This document shows positions 28,024-36,179 of a stretch of DNA of 64,000 bases, in pieces. The first letter of the stretch is position 1, and every line of letters starts with the position of its first letter. Origin of the DNA: DUQW01 sp050953825 (GTDB lineage: Bacteria; Bacillota_I; Bacilli_A; Acholeplasmatales; Acholeplasmataceae); contig JBMNNF010000013.1 in NCBI GenBank assembly GCA_050953825.1, positions 62,001-126,000 of the forward strand. The letters run 5' to 3'. The position numbers and the translations under genes were made by a program. The notes under the pieces are model-generated. The model was not told the origin of the DNA, searched no databases, and worked only from the letters and a program-made list of their open reading frames with translations.

Positions 28024-28231
28024 TTTTCTCCACTCCTTCCATTTCAAATTTTTAGAATTTTCTTTACATTCCTTAGCCATTATACACAAAATAATATTTA
28101 AGTCAACCTTTTTTGAAAATAAATGCATTATTTTCATTTTTATTATTACCTTATACCCATTTATGGGCTTAATTGCCTTATAAAACGCCATTTTTAAATT
28201 ATGAAAATTATTAATATTTTTATAATAAAAA

Positions 28232-28257
28232 GGTCTAATTGTAAAATTAATTAGACC
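28232..28257 (-). terminator. Hairpin, probable minus-strand terminator
   Basis: GGTCTAATT (28232-28240) / AATTAGACC (28249-28257), followed on the minus strand by TTTTT. It lies upstream of mgtE and would stop transcription coming from the 28340-28900 region. The remaining sequence from 28024 to 28231 is AT-rich with nothing recognised. Confidence 0.65.
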
Positions 28258-28339
28258 AGTTTTAATGTTTACTTTTATATAATTATAACTTATGAGTTTT
28301 ATTTGTCTTCTTTTCTATTTCTTAAACCTTTCTCTTTAT

Positions 28340-28435
28340 CTAAATCCCACCAGCATATCTTACTATTTGACCATTCGAACCAATGACTCTATAACGTGGA
28401 ATATTTAATCGAGTGAGCAATAAGTACTGCTCCAT
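28340..28435 (-). pseudogene. Possible remnant of a small gene
   Basis: A 31-codon frame (MEQYLLLTRLNIPRYRVIGS... ending IVRYAGGI) with less extreme base composition than its surroundings and no ribosome site. Could be a degraded gene end or chance; function unknown. Confidence 0.25.
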
Positions 28436-28574
28436 AATATTGACTTTATTTGATTATAAAATTGTAAAGTCCATATTTATATCTTATTTTTTATATAATT
28501 ACTTGTTGTTAAACAAGTTGTTATAGAGTTTTTTATTATTTTGTTGTAAACTATCATTGGAAGGAGTGGTATTT

Positions 28575-28778
28575 GTGTCAGTTAAATATAGATATATGTT
28601 AGATGATGACGGTAGCATTATTTTTCGCATACCACTATCAAGTAATTCTACATTATTAGACGCTGAAAGATATGATTTTAAATCAAAGTCTTGGTCTAAT
28701 AAGAACATCTCATTAGGAACACTAATGATGTCTGACTTCATTGATGAAAGTGTCGCCTTACGACTAATTAACTCTTGA
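28575..28778 (+). CDS. Small conserved-looking protein of unknown function
   Basis: 67 aa starting at GTG 28575 with GGAAGGAG (28559-28566) 8 nt upstream. Sequence is mixed and protein-like (KYRYMLDDDGSIIFRIPLSS ... SDFIDESVALRLINS) with no membrane segment. A 104-codon frame on the opposite strand (28499-28813) lacks a ribosome site and is treated as its shadow. No function can be named. Confidence 0.6.
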   Translation: MSVKYRYMLDDDGSIIFRIPLSSNSTLLDAERYDFKSKSWSNKNISLGTLMMSDFIDESVALRLINS

Positions 28779-28887
28779 AGAAAAGGGTTGTCAAAATAAC
28801 CATCTAATTCCATACCAAGTTGTATAGATTTTTCAAGGTCGGCTAAAAAGTCGGCTTTTTGTTTTTAATTAAACTACAATTTGAGAA

Positions 28888-28912
28888 TAAAGGCAAGCTA
28901 ACTCGCTTACCT
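28888..28912 (-). terminator. Terminator of the DUF4143 ATPase gene
   Basis: On the minus strand AGGTAAGC (28905-28912) pairs with GCTTGCCT (28891-28898), one G-U pair, followed by TTTATT. It begins 4 nt after the ATPase stop. Confidence 0.6.
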
Positions 28913-28916
28913 CTTT

Positions 28917-30089
28917 TTATCTTGTTAGAAAATCTGTTAAATGAATGACTTCTATTCCATCTATAAATCCAACATCTTTATAATCATATGTAACTATTAC
29001 TCTTTCATAATTATCTTTTATCAATAAAAGATTATCCGATTCTCTTGTACTATTAGGGGGGATACTTAGAGTAACTTGGACATATTTTGTTTGGTTTTCT
29101 TTAAAACATACAAAATCAATTTTCACATTATCGTATTTACCTACAAAGACATTCCAACCATCTTTAATTAGTTTCAAATAAACAATATTTTCAACCATTG
29201 TTCCTAAATTAGTATTCATTCTTCCAAGCATGATATTTTTAAAACCCATATCTACCACATAATATTTGCCTAATGTTTTTAAACGTTCTTTTCCTCTAAT
29301 GTCATATCTATTTACTTTATAAAATATAAATGCATCTTCAAGTAATTGTAGATATTTGTTTATTGTTTCATGACTAATTTTTAAATTATTTGATTTGAAA
29401 TAATTTGTAATTTTTGTGCTAGATGTTGTATTACCAATATTATCTAATAAATAAAGTGATAATTTTAACAGTATGTCTATTTGAATAACATTACCTCTTG
29501 CTGCAACATCATTTAAAACTATACTATTATAAATTCCTTTAAGAATATCTTTTTTCATTTCTTCATCTTTAGTTAAAACAACAGAAGGAAACCCGCCATA
29601 TTTAATATACTGTTCCAAATTTAAATCTTTATTATCAATTTGTGAAAAATTTGGAAATTCATCGAGTAATAAAGGATAAACGTTTATTTCAACATATCTG
29701 CCAGCTAAGTAGGTAGCTAATTCTCCTGATAACAATTTAGCATTTGATCCAGTAATATAAATATCGCAGTCATAAGCAACTCTTAATCCGTTGATTAATT
29801 TTTGCCAATTTAAAACTTCGCCAATTTCATCAAATAAAAAATATACTTTTTCATCTATATTTACATTTTTCTGAATATATTCATAAAGATTACTTGCATC
29901 ATGAAGATTAAAAGTATCAGGATGTTCAAAATTTAAATACATAACTTGTTTATTATTATCAGATAAGTGATTAGATAACATTTTAAGTAAAAATGATTTG
30001 CCAGATCTTCTTACCCCAGTAATAACTTTTATAAATTCGGTATCTAAATATTTAATAAGTTTTTCTAGATAATGTGCTCTTATTTTCAT
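28917..30089 (-). CDS. AAA_14/DUF4143 ATPase
   Basis: 390 aa. Walker A GVRRSGKS at 25-32, Walker B in VYFLFDEIGEVLNW (about 86-99), and the ITGSNAKLLSGELATYLAGR sensor block, then a C-terminal DUF4143 domain with a nuclease-like VKIDFVCFKE segment. Common, often mobile family of unknown function. Start at 30089 chosen because GGAGG lies upstream; the frame runs back to 30200 into a repeat. It lies just outside the left 77-bp repeat of the antitoxin/Fic unit. Confidence 0.85.
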   Translation of the reverse strand: MKIRAHYLEKLIKYLDTEFIKVITGVRRSGKSFLLKMLSNHLSDNNKQVMYLNFEHPDTFNLHDASNLYEYIQKNVNIDEKVYFLFDEIGEVLNWQKLINGLRVAYDCDIYITGSNAKLLSGELATYLAGRYVEINVYPLLLDEFPNFSQIDNKDLNLEQYIKYGGFPSVVLTKDEEMKKDILKGIYNSIVLNDVAARGNVIQIDILLKLSLYLLDNIGNTTSSTKITNYFKSNNLKISHETINKYLQLLEDAFIFYKVNRYDIRGKERLKTLGKYYVVDMGFKNIMLGRMNTNLGTMVENIVYLKLIKDGWNVFVGKYDNVKIDFVCFKENQTKYVQVTLSIPPNSTRESDNLLLIKDNYERVIVTYDYKDVGFIDGIEVIHLTDFLTR

Positions 30090-30198
30090 ACAATAATTAC
30101 CTCCATCTATATTATACACTTTTTCAAATGAAATCGCAAAACTTTTTGTTTTTTTGTTTTTTTCAAACATAATCGCGAAACTTTTCCAAAATTTAAAC

Positions 30199-30275
30199 AT
30201 AAAAAAAGACCATAAGGTCTACTCTATATACAACACGATGAAATCGTGATAATGGCTTAATGGAGCGGGCGATGA
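30199..30275. repeat. Left 77-bp direct repeat of the antitoxin/Fic unit
   Basis: Perfect copy of 31404-31480. It contains the tRNA-Gly terminator hairpin (AGACC / GGTCT) and the last 15 nt of tRNA-Gly including CCA (30261-30275). After it the sequence diverges from the tRNA, so the tRNA is not rebuilt here. Confidence 0.95.
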
Positions 30276-30337
30276 TTATTACTCCGCAAAATTAACTTAA
30301 TTTTATTATAAAGCAGTAAAATAAGCTTTCGACTGTA

Positions 30338-30366
30338 TTGACAATGTTATTACATTATAGTATAAT
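30338..30366 (+). promoter_or_regulatory. Consensus promoter of the antitoxin/Fic operon
   Basis: TTGACA (30338-30343), 17-nt spacer, TATAAT (30361-30366): both boxes perfect. The antitoxin ATG is only 17 nt after the -10 box. Confidence 0.92.
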
Positions 30367-30382
30367 ATAATCGGTGATATTT

Positions 30383-30712
30383 ATGATTAAAGATACTAAT
30401 ATTAACGTAAGAGTAAATAGTGATATTAAAGCAAAAGCAGAGTCTATTTTAAACGAGTTAGGACTTTCTCTTTCTTCCGCAATCGATCTTTATTTGGTTC
30501 AAATAATCAAAGAAAGAGGCATTCCTTTTGATGTTAAATTGCCTAATGAAGATGAAACTGAAAAGGCATTAAAAATGGGTAAAATAATTAATTCTTTAGG
30601 CGGGGTAGAAACCGATCCAAAATATGATAAAATTATATATTTGTTTGCTAAGGGTGACATCAGTTATGACGTCGCTTTATATGCAATAAAAGAGAAATTT
30701 AAAAATGGCTGA
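30383..30712 (+). CDS. RelB/DinJ-type antitoxin paired with Fic
   Basis: 109 aa. N-terminal ribbon-helix-helix (INVRVNSDIKAKAESILNELGLSLSSAIDLYLVQI) as in RelB/DinJ antitoxins, which bind their own promoter. The C-terminal part (about 75-109; KGDISYDVALYAIKEKF) resembles a small VbhA-like antitoxin segment, but I do not see the usual (S/T)xxxE(G/N) inhibitory motif. ATG at 30383 is used, with GGTGAT upstream; GTG 30374 lies on that site. It overlaps the Fic gene by 8 bp, so the pair is coupled. Confidence 0.82.
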   Translation: MIKDTNINVRVNSDIKAKAESILNELGLSLSSAIDLYLVQIIKERGIPFDVKLPNEDETEKALKMGKIINSLGGVETDPKYDKIIYLFAKGDISYDVALYAIKEKFKNG

Positions 30713-31397
30713 CCCTTATGTTTATCCCGATACGAATGTATTAATAAATAAATTAAATATTAAAAACCAAGATAGATTGGATCAATACGAAGCCCTAATG
30801 TTTAAATTAGCTTTTGAGAATTTAAGACAAAATCCGCTTAATATCATTAATACTACTGATATATTAAATATTCATAAATTACTCTTTAGAGAGGTTTATG
30901 AATGGGCCGGAAATATTCGTTCTATTAATATTGAAAAACAAGAAGCAGTTTTAAATGGTTTAAGTGTAAATTATTGCGACAATAAATTAATATTAAAAGA
31001 ACTTAATTATCTTAATAATAAAATGACTATTTTACAAAATGATAATTTATTTATTAAAAATGTTTCAAGATTAATTTCTAAAATTTGGCAAATACATCCA
31101 TTTAGAGAAGGAAACACTAGAGCTATTGTTGTATTTTTATATTTATACCTAAAAAAAATTAATTTAGATATAAACTTTGATCTATTAGAAAAACACTCTA
31201 AATATTTTAGAAACGCCTTGGTATTAGCATCTATCGGTGAATATAGTGAGTATCAACATTTAGAACTAATTTTAAATGACGCTATATTTGGAATAACCAA
31301 AAATTTGCCACTTAATGAGGATAAATCAAAAAAATATAAAACTATTAAAAATTTGGATTTATCTACTTATAAATACAATTATCACACCAAAAAATGA
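30705..31397 (+). CDS. Fic-family protein (toxin)
   Basis: 230 aa. Central Fic core with the active motif HPFREGNTRA (H-P-F-x-E-G-N-x-R, about 129-138), intact catalytic His and the Glu variant of the acidic residue. Fic enzymes transfer AMP or other nucleotides to proteins. An upstream antitoxin gene in an overlapping frame implies a toxin-antitoxin module. TGA stop at 31395. It is the only other gene between the two 77-bp repeats. Confidence 0.9.
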   Translation: MADPYVYPDTNVLINKLNIKNQDRLDQYEALMFKLAFENLRQNPLNIINTTDILNIHKLLFREVYEWAGNIRSINIEKQEAVLNGLSVNYCDNKLILKELNYLNNKMTILQNDNLFIKNVSRLISKIWQIHPFREGNTRAIVVFLYLYLKKINLDINFDLLEKHSKYFRNALVLASIGEYSEYQHLELILNDAIFGITKNLPLNEDKSKKYKTIKNLDLSTYKYNYHTKK

Positions 31398-31403
31398 TTA
31401 TAA

Positions 31404-31480
31404 ATAAAAAAAGACCATAAGGTCTACTCTATATACAACACGATGAAATCGTGATAATGGCTTAATGGAGCGGGCGATGA
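31404..31480. repeat. Right 77-bp direct repeat, attached to intact tRNA-Gly
   Basis: Perfect copy of 30199-30275; carries the minus-strand hairpin AGACC..GGTCT (31412-31425) with T run that ends the tRNA operon, and the final 15 nt of tRNA-Gly. Confidence 0.95.
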
Positions 31481-31539
31481 GAATCGAACTCACATCATCA
31501 GCTTGGAAGGCTGAGGTTTTACCACTAAACTACGCCCGC
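31466..31539 (-). tRNA. tRNA-Gly (TCC)
   Basis: Acceptor GCGGGCG / CGCCCGC, anticodon loop CTTCCAA, T-loop GTTCGATTC, CCA encoded. Last gene of a four-tRNA operon; its 3' end is the duplicated sequence of the antitoxin/Fic unit. Confidence 0.95.
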
Positions 31540-31547
31540 TAATAAAA

Positions 31548-31624
31548 TGGTCGGGAAGACAGGATTTGAACCTGCGACCCCCTGGTCCCAAACCAGGTGC
31601 TCTACCAAACTAAGCCACTTCCCG
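31548..31624 (-). tRNA. tRNA-Pro (TGG)
   Basis: Acceptor CGGGAAG / CTTCCCG, anticodon loop TTTGGGA, CCA encoded at 31548-31550. Confidence 0.95.
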
Positions 31625-31630
31625 ACACGA

Positions 31631-31707
31631 TGGCGTACTCAGAAGGACTTGAACCCTCAACCTCTTGATCCGTAGTCAAGCGCTCTATCCAATTGAGCTA
31701 TGAGTAC
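31631..31707 (-). tRNA. tRNA-Arg (ACG)
   Basis: Acceptor GTACTCA / TGAGTAC, anticodon loop CTACGGA (A34 expected to be deaminated to inosine by TadA, encoded at 63251-63697), CCA encoded. Confidence 0.95.
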
Positions 31708-31731
31708 ATAGGCGCTTGGAGTTATTATGCA

Positions 31732-31807
31732 TGGTGACCCGTACGGGATTCGAACCCGTGAATGCATGCGTGAAAGGCATGTGAGTTAACCGTTTCTCCA
31801 ACGGGCC
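31732..31807 (-). tRNA. tRNA-Glu (TTC)
   Basis: Acceptor GGCCCGT / ACGGGTC, anticodon loop CTTTCAC, CCA encoded. A perfect 10-bp inverted repeat, TAGGCGCTTG (31709-31718) and CAAGCGCCTA (31813-31822), encloses the gene. Confidence 0.93.
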
Positions 31808-31887
31808 AGAAACAAGCGCCTATATCATTATACGAAATATGTTATTTAAAGTCAAATTATTTAATTATAATTTTTACTTACTCTTTA

Positions 31888-32442
31888 CTATCTATAATAG
31901 ATAGATTTTAATACTTTTTCAGCAGCTTCTCTACCTAATAAATACCTAATAATTTCATAAGAAAATTCATAAGCGGCCCCTAGTGCTTTGCCAGTAATAA
32001 TATTGTCTTCGACTACCACTTTTTTATCTTGATGGTATTTACCATCAATTTCTTCTTCACAACTTGGAAAACAAGTATAATTTTTATTTTTCAAGATATA
32101 TTCATAACCAAGTAGCATTGGTGCGGCACAAATTGCCGCTACTAATTTATCATTGTTGTAATAAGTAAGTGCTAACTTAGAAACTATTTGAGTATTAGGA
32201 TTTTCTAGTAATTCAAAAATCCATTTTCCTCCTGGAATAATGAGAAAATCATATTCAAATAGTTCAACTTCATTAACCGCAAAATCAGCTTGAATATTTA
32301 AACCATAAGCTGTCCTAACTTTTCGATTAGATTTATAGATACTCACTAAATCTACTTTTAGTCCTGCTCTTAATAATAAATCTCTAGTTAATAGAGCTTC
32401 GCCGTCTTCAATGTTGTTGCCAATAATCATTAACCCTTTCAT
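31888..32442 (-). CDS. DJ-1/PfpI-family protein
   Basis: 184 aa. Flavodoxin-like DJ-1 fold with the nucleophile Cys105 (AAICAAPMLL) and a nearby Glu15, the pair that marks DJ-1/YajL proteins; these act as deglycases or oxidative-stress proteins. The segment GKALGAAYEFSYEIIRYLLG near the end is typical. Its start overlaps mtnN by 4 bp, so the two are translated together. Confidence 0.88.
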   Translation of the reverse strand: MKGLMIIGNNIEDGEALLTRDLLLRAGLKVDLVSIYKSNRKVRTAYGLNIQADFAVNEVELFEYDFLIIPGGKWIFELLENPNTQIVSKLALTYYNNDKLVAAICAAPMLLGYEYILKNKNYTCFPSCEEEIDGKYHQDKKVVVEDNIITGKALGAAYEFSYEIIRYLLGREAAEKVLKSIYYR

Positions 32443-33077
32443 TTTTCTATCACCTCTAAATAATGTGTTATGAAATTATATATCGTTTCTTTTCCATTTT
32501 TTAATTCTGATTCAAAATATTGTTCTTCTTGGTTAATTGCTGCAATATGATCAGAGACATATTGAATGCTAATAAAATTAGCGTTAAATTTATTAGCGAC
32601 CATATATAAGGCTGCACCTTCCATATCTGATAAATATGGGCGATCAATTGGTAATGCTTCAATTTGGAATCGATCTTGGGTATATAATGGTCCTTCAGAT
32701 AAATCCAAGATATTTTCTTTATGATTAACTCTTTTTGGTTCATAACCCGGAATTTTTCCTCTTTCATAATCAAAATGAGTTAAATCAAAATCATATTGAA
32801 TAAATTCATTAATAAAAACCATTTCCCCAATTTGATAATCGGTTGTTGCCCCAGCTAATCCAATATTAATCACTTTTCTAAAATTATATCTTGTTAGTAG
32901 TTCAGTTAGTGCCATACTAGCATGGACTTTACCAACACCGGTAATTGAGATAATTAATTCATGACCGTTTAAAAAACCGTGATAGGCTAAACTTTTAGTA
33001 TTTAATTTAGTTTTATTTTCTAAGCTAGAAACAAGTAATTCTAGCTCACTTTGCATCGCTCCAATTACTAAAATCAT
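32439..33077 (-). CDS. mtnN: Methylthioadenosine/S-adenosylhomocysteine nucleosidase
   Basis: 212 aa. Splits methylthioadenosine and S-adenosylhomocysteine to adenine and a thioribose product, clearing by-products of methylation. Visible motifs: MILVIGAMQSELE, the GLAG ligand loop (VINIGLAGA), DMEGAALYMVA with its Met-Glu, and the catalytic Asp in QYVSDHIA. It overlaps the stop of the GmrSD-acetyltransferase gene by 4 bp and DJ-1 by 4 bp. Confidence 0.9.
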   Translation of the reverse strand: MILVIGAMQSELELLVSSLENKTKLNTKSLAYHGFLNGHELIISITGVGKVHASMALTELLTRYNFRKVINIGLAGATTDYQIGEMVFINEFIQYDFDLTHFDYERGKIPGYEPKRVNHKENILDLSEGPLYTQDRFQIEALPIDRPYLSDMEGAALYMVANKFNANFISIQYVSDHIAAINQEEQYFESELKNGKETIYNFITHYLEVIEK

Positions 33078-35251
33078 AGTGGCATCTCACAAAACTCATA
33101 AAGTTCGTCTTGTTCTTCCTTTACAATAACATCTTGTTTATCAACATTACGTTCAAACCATTTTGTCACATATGGACAAGTTGCAACTACTCTAACTTTA
33201 TTTTCTTTAAAGTAGTGATAAGCTTCTATAACTAATTTTGATGCTAATCCAATTAAACGGTAATCAGGCTCAATATATGTTCGATTGATGACTCTAATAT
33301 CATCTTTAAAAATCGGAAATAAAATTTCACCGATTTTAACATCTTCATCATATAGATATATGTAGTCTTCGTTATATTCATGTCTCATTTGTTCACTTTT
33401 GTCATGTTCAAGTAAAATTTCCGCAAAAATAAATTGGGCTACTTTTTCTGCAATTTCTTTGGTTCGATTTTCAATATCCTCAACAGTCCATAAAGGCATA
33501 GAATTATCTTTGTAAGTTTCAACTAGTTTTCTCGTTTCAAAGAAAACACTGTCCTTATATCCACTCTTTTGATTTATTGAATTTTCAATTTTTCCTCTAA
33601 ACCATATATTTTGAATAGATCGATTAATGTTTTCCTCTAATAATATTTTGTTCCCTAACTTATTAACAATCCGTTCAAACTCTTCTTGATCTTCTATACC
33701 TGCATCTCTTCTTATGCTAATGATATTATTGCCGCTTCTTGGCATAATGTGTTCCACTTCATGTTTTGTAGGTAAATAAAAGGCCCTATCATTTTCTCTA
33801 GATATAATATATTCATATAGTGAGACTAATGGATTTCTTTCATAGTTTAAGATACCTTCAATAATTTCTTCTTTTGTCCAAGTTTTGATATGTTCATTAA
33901 GTTCTTGTTCTATGATTTCTATTCCAATATTTTTGTCAACAAGTTTTGTGTTTAAACCGAATAAAAACATTTTGAATTTTGAACTAGAAAAAGCGGTTTC
34001 CACGACTTCTAAAACAGCAAATAACTTTAAAAGATGTTGTAAGAAAACTGAAACTATAGTTTTATTAATTTCTTCTATTTCAAACCTATAAAGGTAAGAA
34101 ATTAAATATAGTTTGATATTGTCATTAAACTTAAAGGCCAATTTAACAATTGAATAATTTTTGATTCGCACCCAAATATTAGCTATTTTAAGTAATTGTT
34201 CCGTTAAAAATAATGGATTATCAAGTAATATTTTATTTGTTTCAGTATAATATCTTCTCAATCCTGGAGTAGTCACGCTTACGGCACCTCTTTCGGAAAT
34301 ATATTCCTTGTCCAGTGCACGTTTAATATACATATACTGCATTAGTATCCCATCTAAATCCACAACTTTTTCTTGTTCGAGTATATTTACGATATCCTTG
34401 AGTTCTTTCCAATTTTTATTAAAATCATCTTTGTTAACCCCGGAATTTGAATATAGTTTTGCCGATATAATATCAGCATCTAATAGAGGCATGCCATCAG
34501 AGTTAAGAGAATTAAACATTGTTATAGCTTGCTCTATATTCCAACTACGAATTTCTATTATTTCTGATTTATCAAGAATATACTCAGCAAAAGTATTAAT
34601 TCTCGATGGAGTCCGATTGAGTTCATTATAGAAAAATTTAAAATTGCGAAAATAATTTGTATATCTATTATCTTTTTTACGGTACTTGTGTTCATGAACC
34701 AAATTTTCAGCAACTTCCAAAGTAGGGCTATTTAATATTTTATCTAAATCAGACTGATACCTCTCATTGATAGAATAATTATTAATAAAATTAGTAATTT
34801 TTGCATTTTCAAAATCGTGTAAAATATCAAAAATATCATCATCAGTAGCTCTATATAAAATTTTAATAACTTTATTGCGTTTCATACTAAGAGTACTTGT
34901 TAATTTGATTGAATTCGGATCACCTTTTGAACCTTCAATGGCTTCATTCAACCTAAGTAACAATGCTCTTAATAATAAAATAAAGGTCGTAGTTCTTTGT
35001 TGACCATCGATTAAGCTTAATCTAACATCTTCATTATTATCATCTTTACAATTAATAATAATTGTCCCAAAAAAATATGGATCAGTTCCACCACTATCAA
35101 TAAAATTGTCTAAATCTTGTAACAATTTCTCGCACTGTTTAATTTCCCATGAATATGCTCTTTGATATTCTGGTATCTCAAATGAGGTATTACTATTCAA
35201 TTCTAGGTATGAACCAATTGTTTTTAAATGAGGTTCTATTTTTTTAGCCAT
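33074..35251 (-). CDS. GmrSD-type restriction protein fused to a small GNAT domain
   Basis: 725 aa. N-terminal DUF262 nuclease/NTPase domain with the DGQQR motif at 82-86 (and IPEYQRAYSW at 26-35), C-terminal DUF1524 HNH domain with EHIMPR at 500-505 and the NINRSIQNIWF segment, as in the type IV enzyme GmrSD that attacks glucosylated phage DNA. Residues 626-725 are a separate Acetyltransf_CG-like domain: NRTYIEPDYRLIGLASKLV and VRVVATCPYVTKWFERN. That small domain usually stands alone. GGAGGG precedes the ATG; the stop overlaps mtnN. Confidence 0.87.
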   Translation of the reverse strand: MAKKIEPHLKTIGSYLELNSNTSFEIPEYQRAYSWEIKQCEKLLQDLDNFIDSGGTDPYFFGTIIINCKDDNNEDVRLSLIDGQQRTTTFILLLRALLLRLNEAIEGSKGDPNSIKLTSTLSMKRNKVIKILYRATDDDIFDILHDFENAKITNFINNYSINERYQSDLDKILNSPTLEVAENLVHEHKYRKKDNRYTNYFRNFKFFYNELNRTPSRINTFAEYILDKSEIIEIRSWNIEQAITMFNSLNSDGMPLLDADIISAKLYSNSGVNKDDFNKNWKELKDIVNILEQEKVVDLDGILMQYMYIKRALDKEYISERGAVSVTTPGLRRYYTETNKILLDNPLFLTEQLLKIANIWVRIKNYSIVKLAFKFNDNIKLYLISYLYRFEIEEINKTIVSVFLQHLLKLFAVLEVVETAFSSSKFKMFLFGLNTKLVDKNIGIEIIEQELNEHIKTWTKEEIIEGILNYERNPLVSLYEYIISRENDRAFYLPTKHEVEHIMPRSGNNIISIRRDAGIEDQEEFERIVNKLGNKILLEENINRSIQNIWFRGKIENSINQKSGYKDSVFFETRKLVETYKDNSMPLWTVEDIENRTKEIAEKVAQFIFAEILLEHDKSEQMRHEYNEDYIYLYDEDVKIGEILFPIFKDDIRVINRTYIEPDYRLIGLASKLVIEAYHYFKENKVRVVATCPYVTKWFERNVDKQDVIVKEEQDELYEFCEMPL

Positions 35252-35297
35252 TTTTTCCCTCCTATTTTAGTTATCATTAATATTATTTTGAAAAGTT

Positions 35298-36176
35298 TTA
35301 TTCCCATTCGATAGTTCCGGGAGGTTTGCCAGTGATATCATATACTACTCTAGAAACTCCTGGAACTTCTTTAATTATTATATTTGCTAGTTCGGTTAAT
35401 TTATGATCAAAATATGTAACACTACCTTTTGTAGCGTCAATTGAATCAATGATTCTAATTGCCACTACATAAGCGTAGTTTCTCTTACCATCTTTGATGC
35501 CGGTTGATTTAGAATCTAAGACCACAGTAAAAGATTGAAAAGGTTTGATATTATTCTCTTTTAAAAATTTTTGAAGAATATAATCGCTTTCTTTCGCGAT
35601 ATTTAATTTTTCTTTTGTAATTTCACCAAGGATTCTAACCGCTAATCCGGGGCCCGGAAATGGTTGACGAAAGATAAATTCTTTCTTTAATCCTAATTCT
35701 AATCCTAAAGATCTTACTTCATCTTTGGTTAGTTCTTTTAAGGGTTCAATTAATTCAAAGCCAAGTTGTTCAGGTAATCCACCCACATTGTGGTGAGATT
35801 TAACAAAGCCTTCACCTTTTTTACTTTCTTGAACATCACTTTTAATTGTACCTTGAGCCAAGTATTTACAATTAGGTATCTTCTGGCTAGCGATTTTAAA
35901 AGCGTTAATGAATTCAGCGCCAATAATCTTTCTTTTAGTTTCAGGATCGGTCACACCTTTTAATTGATTCAGAAAAGTTTCTTTAGCATCAACTACCATT
36001 AATTTTAGTCCGTTATCTTTGGCCAGTTGTTGGATTGCTTCAACTTCATTTTTTCTCATTAAGCCTGTATCAATAAAAACGCAATGTAATCTGTCGCCAT
36101 ATTCTTTTTTTAACACTACTGCCGCTACTAGAGAATCAACGCCTCCAGATAAACCTAATATAACTTGATCTTTCAT
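35298..36176 (-). CDS. guaA: GMP synthase ATP-pyrophosphatase subunit, no glutaminase domain
   Basis: 292 aa. Last step to GMP: amination of XMP with ATP. PP-loop SGGVDS at 10-15, then FIDTGLMRKNE, QGTIKSDVQES, the FPGPGLAVRI block and the C-terminal dimerisation domain ending KPPGTIEWE. Bacterial GuaA is usually about 510 aa with an N-terminal glutaminase, absent here. GuaB ends 3 bp upstream, leaving no room for that domain. It may use free ammonia or a separate glutaminase. AGGAG lies upstream in the end of guaB. Confidence 0.9.
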   Translation of the reverse strand: MKDQVILGLSGGVDSLVAAVVLKKEYGDRLHCVFIDTGLMRKNEVEAIQQLAKDNGLKLMVVDAKETFLNQLKGVTDPETKRKIIGAEFINAFKIASQKIPNCKYLAQGTIKSDVQESKKGEGFVKSHHNVGGLPEQLGFELIEPLKELTKDEVRSLGLELGLKKEFIFRQPFPGPGLAVRILGEITKEKLNIAKESDYILQKFLKENNIKPFQSFTVVLDSKSTGIKDGKRNYAYVVAIRIIDSIDATKGSVTYFDHKLTELANIIIKEVPGVSRVVYDITGKPPGTIEWE

Positions 36177-36179
36177 CTT

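Noticed and set aside
28024..28191. N-terminal extension of the first MgtE
   Set aside because: The ATG at 28023 has a strong ribosome site and the usual MgtE start; the extension has none.
28024..28231. M-box Mg2+ riboswitch before mgtE
   Set aside because: None of the conserved M-box stem sequences could be seen in the region upstream.
28499..28813. 104-codon minus-strand frame
   Set aside because: No ribosome site; the opposite strand has a well-placed GGAAGGAG and a GTG start at 28575.
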